Positions 17,734-26,713 of a DNA stretch of 64,000 bases are shown here, piece by piece. The stretch lies in the NCBI GenBank assembly GCA_014800895.1, contig JAAVFG010000040.1:36520-100519 (forward strand), written 5' to 3'. The translations under genes were made by a program, and so were the position numbers. The notes beneath the pieces were generated by a model. The model saw only the letters and a program-made list of their open reading frames with translations, did not search any database and was not told the origin of the DNA. This DNA is from Bacteroidales bacterium (lineage in GTDB: Bacteria > Bacteroidota > Bacteroidia > Bacteroidales > Muribaculaceae). Within the stretch, counting starts at the first letter, position 1. Each line of letters opens with the position of its first letter.

Positions 17734-18321
17734 TTATTTTTTCAATGATTCCACCCATTTATTGAACGTTTTCTTTGAAGTCACATTCAGAATAGCTCCC
17801 TCTGTGAAGTGATAATTGGGATAGGCTGCCTTAAGGGCTTCAAAACTCGGAGTCAATCCGCTGGAATGAGCTGTTCCAAACACTACAATCTTCTTATCAG
17901 TGAAATCATGGGAATCAAGATAAGTATAGACTACTAACGGAGCCTTATCCCACCACACCGGAAAACCGAGATAGATTGTGTCGTAAGGACCCGTACCGAC
18001 ACCTTTCTTGATGGCGGGACGCATCTCCGGATTCTTATTCTCCATAGAGCTTCGGGAGTTATCATTCTCATAATCCAGGTCCTCATCCGTATACGCCTTT
18101 TCAGGCTCAATCTGATATAGTATTCCACCGGTAGCCTCAGCCACTTCCTTAGCGGCCTTGGCAGTAGTACCGGTAGCCGAAAAGTATGCTACCAATACCT
18201 TTGTGTCAGCTTTAACCGCAGCACCTGTATCCTTACCGCTCTCCTCGGCAGCTTTTCCACCTCCACAAGATGAAAAGGTCACCCCTGCTGCCATCAAACA
18301 CATAAATAAAAATTTCTTCAT
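17734..18321 (-). CDS. Flavodoxin-family protein, predicted lipoprotein
   Basis: Lipobox TFSSCGGG; FMN-binding loop VAYFSATGTTAKAAKEVAEATGG; LGFPVWWDKAPLVVYTYL. Confidence 0.9.
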   Translation of the reverse strand: MKKFLFMCLMAAGVTFSSCGGGKAAEESGKDTGAAVKADTKVLVAYFSATGTTAKAAKEVAEATGGILYQIEPEKAYTDEDLDYENDNSRSSMENKNPEMRPAIKKGVGTGPYDTIYLGFPVWWDKAPLVVYTYLDSHDFTDKKIVVFGTAHSSGLTPSFEALKAAYPNYHFTEGAILNVTSKKTFNKWVESLKK

Positions 18322-18489
18322 AATTCTGTCTCTTTAATTCTATGTAAATTTAGTTTAATTTTTCTATTCTACAAAATCTCCCTCTGTTATATATTAATGA
18401 TAAAACATAGAGAGACTTCCCCCTTCGGAAGCCTCTCTTCTGATAAATTTTGGCGTATAGGTCTATATTTATTTCCTTCTTGGTGGTGA

Positions 18490-19947
18490 TTATTCTTTCT
18501 TCGCTGCCTTACGAGAGGCTCGCTTCTTGGGAGCTTCCTCCTTATCATCACTCTTCTTTGCAGCCGACTTGCGTGTGGCTTTCTTCGGAGCCTCCTTCTT
18601 TGTTGCCGCTTTAGTCTTACTCTTTGTGGCAGAAGCACTATCATTTTCAGAGGCGTCGTTCTCATCAAGATTTAGGAGATTGGTGCGTAACGACTTATTC
18701 TCCTTCTTAAGCGACTCTATCTCGGAAGATTGATTACGGATAGTGAGAAGCAATGAGTTGAGTTCCTCATTCTCGATATCCGCAGGGAATTGCTCCTCCA
18801 CTCTTACCAGGAAGTCAGCAAGCACATTCATATAATTAGTGAATGCAGCAAATGGTGAGTCGTAGGGCGAGAAGGCGTTATTTTTTGTACTCATATAGTA
18901 GAAGTGGTCGCTGCTCTGCAAATATTCCCAATCCTGCTTGAGACGACGGTCAGTGACCATGCTTACACGCTCGGCTACTCCATAAAGCTTGTTTAAAGCC
19001 TCCCGTTGCAACTCATTTCCCATCCATGCCGAAACATCGCGCGCCTCGTCAATATCGGAAATAGGGTGCATTACTGCTATCTCGCCTACCGGCTTTAATT
19101 TTGCAACTACATCCGAAGGAGTGGTGAATTCAATCCCCTTCTCCTTTCCGAATTGAGGAAGAGCCTTCATGAAATCAAAGATACCGGTGGATGCAGGAAG
19201 GAATGTGCCGAACACATCCATACTGAGATAAAGATTCACCACCTGTTCTGTCTCGGGAAGAGAAGCGATCCAATTGACATACTTATCAGCGGTAAGAGGA
19301 TACTCGTCCCATTCGGGATTATTGAAATTCATTGAGATATCCTCTGCTAATTTATCATTAGTGAGCAGAAGTTTCAGATCAGGGGCGGTCGCCGCGCTAT
19401 ACACATAATTGGGAGATTTCCAGCCGAGCACATGTTTTGCGCCATCTGTAAGACAGGTGTCAAATCCCATACTCTTTATAAGGAGAGCTATATCATCATC
19501 ATAGATAAGCTCCGTATTGGCAAATACTTTGGGTCGTTTGCCAAAAAGGGTCTGCACCAGATCATCATGCATCTTCACCTCCCGAAGAAATTCCTCCGGA
19601 TCCTCAAGGGAAGCAAGAGAATGGGCGTAAGTGCCTGAAAGAAATTCCACGCAACCGGTGTCGGCAAGCTGACGAAGCTTATCTATAACCTCCGGCACAT
19701 AATTCTGGAGCTGCTCGATCGCCGTGCCTGAAATAGCGATGGCACATTTGAATGATCCGTTACTCCTCTCTATCATATCGAGAAGAGTATTTGCCATCGG
19801 AAGATAAGAATTTTCGGCAAGACGTGTTATGATATCATCATCTGCAAAGTCATCATAATAATAATGATCATTACCGATATCAAAGAAACGATATCGTTTC
19901 AGACGATATGGCTGATGTATCGTGAAGTAGAAACAAACTGATTTCAT
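18490..19947 (-). CDS. Glycoside hydrolase family 57 alpha-amylase-like protein with Lys/Ala-rich tail
   Basis: MKSVCFYFTIHQPYRLKRYRFFDIG (HQP motif), SGTYAHSLASL, FANTELIYDDDI and FLPASTGIFDF. Positioned with GDE and GT4. Confidence 0.9.
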   Translation of the reverse strand: MKSVCFYFTIHQPYRLKRYRFFDIGNDHYYYDDFADDDIITRLAENSYLPMANTLLDMIERSNGSFKCAIAISGTAIEQLQNYVPEVIDKLRQLADTGCVEFLSGTYAHSLASLEDPEEFLREVKMHDDLVQTLFGKRPKVFANTELIYDDDIALLIKSMGFDTCLTDGAKHVLGWKSPNYVYSAATAPDLKLLLTNDKLAEDISMNFNNPEWDEYPLTADKYVNWIASLPETEQVVNLYLSMDVFGTFLPASTGIFDFMKALPQFGKEKGIEFTTPSDVVAKLKPVGEIAVMHPISDIDEARDVSAWMGNELQREALNKLYGVAERVSMVTDRRLKQDWEYLQSSDHFYYMSTKNNAFSPYDSPFAAFTNYMNVLADFLVRVEEQFPADIENEELNSLLLTIRNQSSEIESLKKENKSLRTNLLNLDENDASENDSASATKSKTKAATKKEAPKKATRKSAAKKSDDKEEAPKKRASRKAAKKE

Positions 19948-20081
19948 ATCCTTACTTTTTATAATTATCCTTATTCCAAAATTTCCCCTCTCTTTCCTCT
20001 CTACTCTCTCCTCTCTCCCCTATTCATTGTTATCAGGATGAATCGGTGAGTGAGCTACAGCTCGATTATGAGAGTAAGAAG

Positions 20082-21347
20082 TTATTTCCTTTTAGCCAAG
20101 ACATCTTTATAAATATCTATCACTTTTTTTCCGGCTTTTTCCCATGTGATGCCATGTATCTCCTCTATCCCTCGGTTCCGAAGAGAATTATGGAGAGCCG
20201 GGTAAGAGATAAGAGCATGCATTGCATCCGCCATAGCATCGATATCCCAGTAATCGGTCTTGATTACATTTTCCAATATTTCGGCGCATCCGCTCTGTTT
20301 GGAGATAATGGAAGGCACTCCCATCTCCATCGCTTCAAGGGGAGAGATGCCGAAAGGCTCGGAAACAGATGGCATCACATATACATCCGAATCGCGGAAC
20401 ATCTGATACACCTCCTTACCACGCAGGAAACCGGTGAAATGAAAGCGGTCGGCTATTCCTCTCTTGGCTGCCAATTTTATCATCGCCTCCTCCATATCTC
20501 CCCCTCCTGCCATTACGAAGCGGACATTCTTATTCTTCTGCAATACCTTTGCGGCTGCTTCAACAAAGTATTCCGGTCCCTTCTGCATTGTGATTCGACC
20601 TAAGAATGTGATGACCTTATCTTTACTGTCGCGTTTCTTGAGATTAAGCAATTCATCGCTTAAAGGGATAACGGCATTATGGACAGTAGTCACCTTTGCC
20701 GGATCAATACCATATTTATCTATGACAGTGCGCCGTGTAAGTTCGGAGACCGTGATGATATGGTCGGCATTCATCATTCCATCTTTCTCAATGGCGAAAA
20801 CCGTTGGATTCGGCTTCCCGCGTGAGCGGTCGAACTCGGAGGCATGCACATGGATTACGAGTGGCTTGCCGGTGACATTCTTGGCATGTATTCCGGCAGG
20901 ATAAGTAAGCCAGTCATGCGAATGGATAATATCGAAATCAACCGTTCTCGCTATTACGCCTGCCACAATCGAGTAGTTATTGATCTCCTCAAGTATATTA
21001 TCAGGATAGCGTCCTGAGAAATCTATACATCCGAGATCATTTAGCTTCATGTAATTGAAGTCGGCATATATATGGTCGCGTAGATCGAAGTAAAGCTGTG
21101 GATCCATCACATTGCCTATGCGGCTCTGCACATAATCCCAGTTTACATCACGCCATGCCACGGGGGTATTGCAAGCTCCTATTATGCGTGCAAACCCTTT
21201 CTCTTCATCTCCATAAGGCTTTGGGATTACGAAAGTGATATCCATATCTCCATTGTTGAACATCCCCTTTGTAAGACCATAGCTCGCTGTCCCTAATCCT
21301 CCTAAGATATGGGGAGGAAACTCCCATCCAAACATTAATGCTTTCAT
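20082..21347 (-). CDS. Glycosyltransferase family 4, glycogen/alpha-glucan synthase-like
   Basis: MKALMFGWEFPPHILGGLGTASYGLTKGM, DIIHSHDWLTYPAGIHAK, TFLGRITMQKGPEYFVEAA and PSVSEPFGISPLEAMEMGVPSI. Confidence 0.92.
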   Translation of the reverse strand: MKALMFGWEFPPHILGGLGTASYGLTKGMFNNGDMDITFVIPKPYGDEEKGFARIIGACNTPVAWRDVNWDYVQSRIGNVMDPQLYFDLRDHIYADFNYMKLNDLGCIDFSGRYPDNILEEINNYSIVAGVIARTVDFDIIHSHDWLTYPAGIHAKNVTGKPLVIHVHASEFDRSRGKPNPTVFAIEKDGMMNADHIITVSELTRRTVIDKYGIDPAKVTTVHNAVIPLSDELLNLKKRDSKDKVITFLGRITMQKGPEYFVEAAAKVLQKNKNVRFVMAGGGDMEEAMIKLAAKRGIADRFHFTGFLRGKEVYQMFRDSDVYVMPSVSEPFGISPLEAMEMGVPSIISKQSGCAEILENVIKTDYWDIDAMADAMHALISYPALHNSLRNRGIEEIHGITWEKAGKKVIDIYKDVLAKRK

Positions 21348-21352
21348 ATTTC

Positions 21353-23317
21353 TCAGTCGGTTTGTGCGGTTAGAAGTTTATTCATCTCTTTCACTGTCTT
21401 GAGGGTGCGGAGTATCTCGCCTACATTCTTTGCGGTGCTGACTGCTCCTCTTCCTGTGAATGGCGGATTGCCGTCGTACATCTCCGACAGCGAGCCGATG
21501 CATCCCTCGGTCATCTCATCCTCATATCCGATCAGCATCCTCTCGATGAAGGATAATCCGCTCACTCCAAACACCTTGAAGTAAGCATCGGCATAGAAAC
21601 CGAAGAGCCAGGGTCGCGCCGGTCCCTGATGCACGGCATACTCGCGCTGTATCGGGTCGCCCAAGTATTCTGGATGATAAGCATAACTCTTGGGCGAAAG
21701 TGAACGCAGGCCTTTCGGAGTAAGAAGCTCACGGGTACAGAGGTCCAATACTTTCTTACGCTGCCGACGGTCAAGGGGTGAATAGTCAAGACCTATTGCT
21801 ATTGCCATATTCGGGCGCACTTCAAGATCGGTATACGTTCCGTTGACATAGTCGTAGAGATAGCCGTAGTCATTAAGGAAGGTTGCGATAAACGACTCTT
21901 TGATTTTTTCAGCCAATACATCAAGATCTCCCTTATATCCCTCTTCCGCCTGATCATGCTCCAAGAGTGAGCTTAGAAATTTCACTGCGTTATACCATAG
22001 TGCATTAAATTCCAGAATATAACCACTTCTCGGGATAATGGGTTTGCCGTTTATGGAGGCGGACAGCCATGTCACCGGGCTCTTATCGCCTTCCGAAGAG
22101 AGTAGTCCGTTCTCTTCAAGTCTCAGATTCTTAATCTTTCCATGGCGAATAGCTTCAATCAGATATCTTACATCTTCTCCATATCTCTCTTTGCAGATAT
22201 TGATATCTTTGTTTTTACGATATTGCTGAATTGCCCAGATAGTCCAAAGGGGTATATCGGGAAGGTCTATCTCCCCGATTGTGCGGTCGGTCTCTCCGGT
22301 ATCTATGTAACGACGGAGAGCTTTAAGGAATGTTGCAAGAATTTCATGATAGTCCTCTTCATGGTTTATACCGAGCGTACATCCGGGAAGGGCTATTAGT
22401 TCATCTCTGCCCCGCACGTTATACCACGGATAACCTGCCATGATATACATCCCTTTATCATTTTTCAGATAAAACTGCTTTGCAGAATTCTTAAGGCAGT
22501 TAAAGAAACTTGTGCGGCATGTGCGCGATTCCAGCTCCTTATCATATATCTTTTCAAAATCCCGTGGGTCACATTCAAATGTGGATGCAGAGAAAATGAT
22601 GGATTCCCCTTTCTTGATAGGCAGCTCAAAATAGCCGGGCACCCAGAGGTCTTCTTTATATGGTATACCTCTTACTTTATCTTTCACATATTCGATGCCG
22701 TTATACCAGTGCCCGTCATTCACCCATTCAACAGGCTTGTTGAATTGCATATAGAGCTCAGGATAGCCTTCATATAGACAAGTCGCAATACCATTCTCCA
22801 CCCTCTTTATTTCGGTATTGATTCTGTCATTCTGAATACAGAGATCATTGGCATTACGGAAGGCAAGGAAAGGACGGAAACGGAGGAATGTATCTGAATG
22901 TGCCTCTTTAAGAGTGTATTTTATGAGGATACGGTTTTCATGGGAAATAAATACTTTCTCTTTTGTCAGTATCACTCCTCCCACACGGAAGGTCATCACC
23001 GGAACGTTCTCGCAGTTGAATTCCCTGATATACTTATGACCGTTCGGACTGAACACACCGTCGCCATATTGATGGAGTCCGAGATTAAAGGGAGCGCCGT
23101 GCTGTATCACTGACTCATCGAGCGATGACAACAGCACATGAGCTTTATCATCCATCTCTGGAATCGGTATCACCAATAGTCCGTGCTGCTTCCGGGTATT
23201 GCATCCTACAATCGTCGTGCAGTGATAGGCTCCCGACTTATTGGTGCGGAGCATCTCCTTCGGTAGGCTCTGCTCCAGATTGATCATAAGGTTCTTGTCA
23301 AATTTAAGATAACTCAT
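21353..23317 (-). CDS. Glycogen debranching enzyme (amylo-alpha-1,6-glucosidase family); start moved inward from ORF-track 23392
   Basis: MSYLKFDKNLMINLEQSLPKEMLRTNKSGAYHCTTIVGCNTRKQHGLLV..., PWYNVRGRDELIALPG, VRPNMAIAIGL and YHPEYLGDPIQREYAVHQGPARPWLFG. Confidence 0.92.
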   Translation of the reverse strand: MSYLKFDKNLMINLEQSLPKEMLRTNKSGAYHCTTIVGCNTRKQHGLLVIPIPEMDDKAHVLLSSLDESVIQHGAPFNLGLHQYGDGVFSPNGHKYIREFNCENVPVMTFRVGGVILTKEKVFISHENRILIKYTLKEAHSDTFLRFRPFLAFRNANDLCIQNDRINTEIKRVENGIATCLYEGYPELYMQFNKPVEWVNDGHWYNGIEYVKDKVRGIPYKEDLWVPGYFELPIKKGESIIFSASTFECDPRDFEKIYDKELESRTCRTSFFNCLKNSAKQFYLKNDKGMYIMAGYPWYNVRGRDELIALPGCTLGINHEEDYHEILATFLKALRRYIDTGETDRTIGEIDLPDIPLWTIWAIQQYRKNKDINICKERYGEDVRYLIEAIRHGKIKNLRLEENGLLSSEGDKSPVTWLSASINGKPIIPRSGYILEFNALWYNAVKFLSSLLEHDQAEEGYKGDLDVLAEKIKESFIATFLNDYGYLYDYVNGTYTDLEVRPNMAIAIGLDYSPLDRRQRKKVLDLCTRELLTPKGLRSLSPKSYAYHPEYLGDPIQREYAVHQGPARPWLFGFYADAYFKVFGVSGLSFIERMLIGYEDEMTEGCIGSLSEMYDGNPPFTGRGAVSTAKNVGEILRTLKTVKEMNKLLTAQTD

Positions 23318-23400
23318 GACTATATGCTTATTACAGGTTTTACATTTTAAGGTTCTTCCTCTGCTGGAAAAATTACCGGAGAGAGTTTTCATTGTTCTGT

Positions 23401-23408
23401 CAAAACTA
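23401..23408 (-). promoter_or_regulatory. Candidate -7 element for the glycogen operon
   Basis: Minus-strand TAGTTTTG; the implied TSS near 23396 supports start 23317 over 23392. Confidence 0.45.
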
Positions 23409-23602
23409 TCGTATTGACCATTAATGATGGATAGCCTTGACTTTATAGATTCGCTTTAGTCTCCGATTGTTACAAAGTTAGAATTTTGTTTTAATAATTC
23501 CAACCTTGTAAATGATGTTTTGCAATATCTTTTTCGCATATACATCTTTTTTAATATCCTTTGCAACATTTCTGGTATCCCCTGTTTTACACCCTTATAA
23601 TT

Positions 23603-23637
23603 GTAACAAAAGAGGGAGGTCTTTGGTAAGACCTCCC
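23603..23637 (-). terminator. Terminator at the end of the nuo-atp-nuo block
   Basis: Minus strand GGGAGGTCTT-ACCA-AAGACCTCCC followed by TCTTTTGTT; perfect 10-bp stem. Confidence 0.88.
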
Positions 23638-23669
23638 TGCATATAAAAATGTTAAATTAACTTTCCTGA

Positions 23670-25130
23670 TCAAATCAAAATTCCATAGGCTGCTTTCACT
23701 GCCTCGTAACAGTAGTCGTAGATGTAAGGAACGAGTCCGAAGAATACGATTCCTGCCACACAGATCCAAAGCGCGATTCGTTCGCCGCATGTACTCTTGA
23801 ATGATTCCACCTTTGCATCGCCGGGTGTGATCCACATTGCTTTCACTACCAATAGATAGTAGTAGAGCGAAATGATTGTATTGATAAGGGCGATCAGCAC
23901 AAGCATGTAGAGTGCCATTGAGCCGGTTGATGTCACTGATGTAAAGATAAGAATCTTACTGAAGAACCCTGCAAAGGGAGGAATACCTGCCAAGGAAAAC
24001 ATTGCCAATGTCATGGCGAATGATAGCCAGGGGTTTGACTTGTGAAGACCGGCATAATCATCCATGCTTACCATACCTGTCTTATTCTCGATACTCGAGA
24101 TTACTGCGAAGGCTCCGAGGTTGCTGACAATGTAAACGAAGATGTAATACATCATTGAAGCAAGTCCGAAGTTGCCTGCCATTACGCCAAGCATGATATA
24201 ACCTGCCTGAGAGATTGAAGAGAATGCCATGAAGCGCTTCATATTTCTCTGACGCATTGCGAAAAGGTTACCTACAGTGATGGTAAGAATAATCACTGCA
24301 TACATCATCCATTCCCAGAGATCGCTGTATAAAGCGCCGAACACCTGGACAAAGATAATGAAGAAAGCAAAAGCAGCTGCTCCCTTGGATATTACAGAGA
24401 GGTAGCTTGTGATGGCTGTGGGTGCTCCCTGATATACGTCTGCCGTCCAGAGATGGAAAGGCACAAGCGAGAGCTTGAAACCGATACCGGCAAGCACAAA
24501 GCTTATCGCTACAATGAGAAAACCGCTTCTTGAGCCGCCTGCCAATGACGCCGCGATATCATTGAAATAGAGCGAACCGCCTGAAAGTGCGTAAACATAT
24601 GAGAGACCTACCATCAGGATTGCTGAGGAGAATACAGCAGTCATGATATATTTGATAGCTGCCTCATGGCTCTCATATTTCTTCTTATTGAATGCCACCA
24701 TCGCAGCGAGAGGAAGCGATGCTGATTCAAGACCGATGATGAAGAGAAGAAAATGACGGGCGGATATCATCAGATACATTCCGAAGAGTGTGACAAGAAT
24801 CAACTCATAAAATTCACCCTTGCGTATCACCATATCATCGCTTTCCACCCATTGGGCTGACTGAAGGAATACGATGAACACACCGATATTAAGGATTGCC
24901 TTCATTGCCTTGCAGGCATTGTCATCTACATACATCCCGCCAAAGATAGCTTCTCCGCATGAGGGAATAAGCCAAATGGCTACTGTCGCCAACCCGAAAA
25001 GGACAGTGGTCAGGGGAGTCAGGAATTTCTTCTGGCCCTCTCCGCTGAATGTATCACACAGGAAGACGATCAGGAACAGACCCAGAATTATGAGCTCGGG
25101 CAACATTGCCCCAAATTGTGAATAATCCAT
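23670..25130 (-). CDS. nuoN: NADH-quinone oxidoreductase subunit N
   Basis: Multi-TM antiporter-like subunit; GFKLSLVPFHLWTADVYQGAPTAITSYLS. Confidence 0.95.
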   Translation of the reverse strand: MDYSQFGAMLPELIILGLFLIVFLCDTFSGEGQKKFLTPLTTVLFGLATVAIWLIPSCGEAIFGGMYVDDNACKAMKAILNIGVFIVFLQSAQWVESDDMVIRKGEFYELILVTLFGMYLMISARHFLLFIIGLESASLPLAAMVAFNKKKYESHEAAIKYIMTAVFSSAILMVGLSYVYALSGGSLYFNDIAASLAGGSRSGFLIVAISFVLAGIGFKLSLVPFHLWTADVYQGAPTAITSYLSVISKGAAAFAFFIIFVQVFGALYSDLWEWMMYAVIILTITVGNLFAMRQRNMKRFMAFSSISQAGYIMLGVMAGNFGLASMMYYIFVYIVSNLGAFAVISSIENKTGMVSMDDYAGLHKSNPWLSFAMTLAMFSLAGIPPFAGFFSKILIFTSVTSTGSMALYMLVLIALINTIISLYYYLLVVKAMWITPGDAKVESFKSTCGERIALWICVAGIVFFGLVPYIYDYCYEAVKAAYGILI

Positions 25131-25162
25131 TGTTATTGTCTATTATAATTCTGAATTGTCGA

Positions 25163-26677
25163 TTAGAATACTGAGTTCAAAGCATCAATGATTGGCATGA
25201 AGCTTGTCCGGATGGTCTCGTTGAGCCAGTTGGGGAAGAAGCCGATTCCGGCGAGGCATACTATAAGTGTGACTGTCGCCAGACGCTCCCACCATTCTGC
25301 ATCTGTGAGCTCGCGGTGATGCTCATTATATACGGGTCCCATTATCACCTTGCCGACTACGCGGAGGATATATACAGCGGTGGTCACGATTGAGCTACAT
25401 GCGAGGATCACGAATATACGATAGAAGAGGTCGCTATGCTCAAACGAACCAAAGAAGATGGTCATTTCGGCTACGAAACCGGAGAGACCCGGCAGACCGA
25501 GTGAAGCGAAACCTGCTATCATATAGCAAACTCCCAAGTAAGGCATAATCTGCATCATTCCTCCCATCTCGCGGATGTCGCGGGTGTGAGTGCGTCCGTA
25601 GATCATACCTATCAATGCGAAGAAGAGTGCTGTCATCAGACCGTGTGAAAGCATCTGGAGGATACCACCGGTCATCGCTGTCTCATTGAGCATGAGGATA
25701 GCGAAGAGCACCATTCCACAGTGTGACACTGAAGAGTATGCATTGATATATTTGAGGTCGTTCTGAACGCATGCGCAGAATGCACCGTATACTACCGAGA
25801 TACCTGTCATGATTATGAAAATCCATGATAGCTCCTGAGCGGCTGCCGGAAGAAGGAAGATTGCGATGCGGAAGCATCCGTATCCACCAAGCTTCATAAG
25901 AACGCCGGCATGAAGCATTGATACGGCTGTCGGAGCACAAGCATGACCGACTGGTGACCATGTGTGGAAAGGGAACATTGCTCCCAATACGCCGAAGCCT
26001 ACGAATGTGAAACAGAAAAGGAGAGTCTGCCAGCTCGGATCAATAGAGGCGTTATGGGAAATCTCAAGGATATTCCATGTATGTACTCCTCCTTCGGGCG
26101 TACCGTGCCAGTAGATGCCGAGAAGACCGAGCATCAGGAATGCCGAACCTCCCATCAGCATCAGCGTAAGCTTCATCGCCGCATATTCCTTACGGCCTGT
26201 ACCCCAAACACCGATAAGTAGATACATCGGAATCAACGCTACCTCATAGAACATGAACATGGTGAACATGTCGATGGAGATAAAGAACCCGAATACACCT
26301 GTAGAGAGGAGACAGAACCATAAGAAGAAATTCTTTGGAAGCGGATTAATTTTCCAAGATGCGAATGAACCTGCAAAAACGATAATGCTTGACAGAAGGA
26401 GCATCAGAACGGATATGCCGTCTACTCCTACCGCAAGATGTATATTGAGAGGAGCATACCACATCCAGCTCCCTTGGAAGAGCATTTCAGATGTGTCGCC
26501 GGCTGCACGAAGACCAAGGAAGTCAACTACAAGCCAGATCGACATGGCGAGCAGGACAACAGAGCCTGCCACCATTACCCCGCGGATAGCCTTCATATTG
26601 CTATTGCTGCAACATGCCAGACCTGCCATCATCAGGACGGGGACGATTACAAACCAGATTAATATATTACTGAACAT
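25163..26677 (-). CDS. nuoM: NADH-quinone oxidoreductase subunit M
   Basis: DGISVLMLLLSSIIVF, FYEVALIPMYLLIGVWG, MFPFHTWSPVGHACAPTAVSMLHAGVLMKLGGYG. Confidence 0.96.
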   Translation of the reverse strand: MFSNILIWFVIVPVLMMAGLACCSNSNMKAIRGVMVAGSVVLLAMSIWLVVDFLGLRAAGDTSEMLFQGSWMWYAPLNIHLAVGVDGISVLMLLLSSIIVFAGSFASWKINPLPKNFFLWFCLLSTGVFGFFISIDMFTMFMFYEVALIPMYLLIGVWGTGRKEYAAMKLTLMLMGGSAFLMLGLLGIYWHGTPEGGVHTWNILEISHNASIDPSWQTLLFCFTFVGFGVLGAMFPFHTWSPVGHACAPTAVSMLHAGVLMKLGGYGCFRIAIFLLPAAAQELSWIFIIMTGISVVYGAFCACVQNDLKYINAYSSVSHCGMVLFAILMLNETAMTGGILQMLSHGLMTALFFALIGMIYGRTHTRDIREMGGMMQIMPYLGVCYMIAGFASLGLPGLSGFVAEMTIFFGSFEHSDLFYRIFVILACSSIVTTAVYILRVVGKVIMGPVYNEHHRELTDAEWWERLATVTLIVCLAGIGFFPNWLNETIRTSFMPIIDALNSVF

Positions 26678-26713
26678 GATGTAATGTTAATTAGCTATTT
26701 GCAATATGAAGAT

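Noticed and set aside
18405-18445. Hairpin AGAGAGACTTCC...GGAAGCCTCTCT downstream of the GH57 gene
   Set aside because: Plausible terminator, but the stem has a mismatch and the U-tract is poor; not listed as a confident feature.
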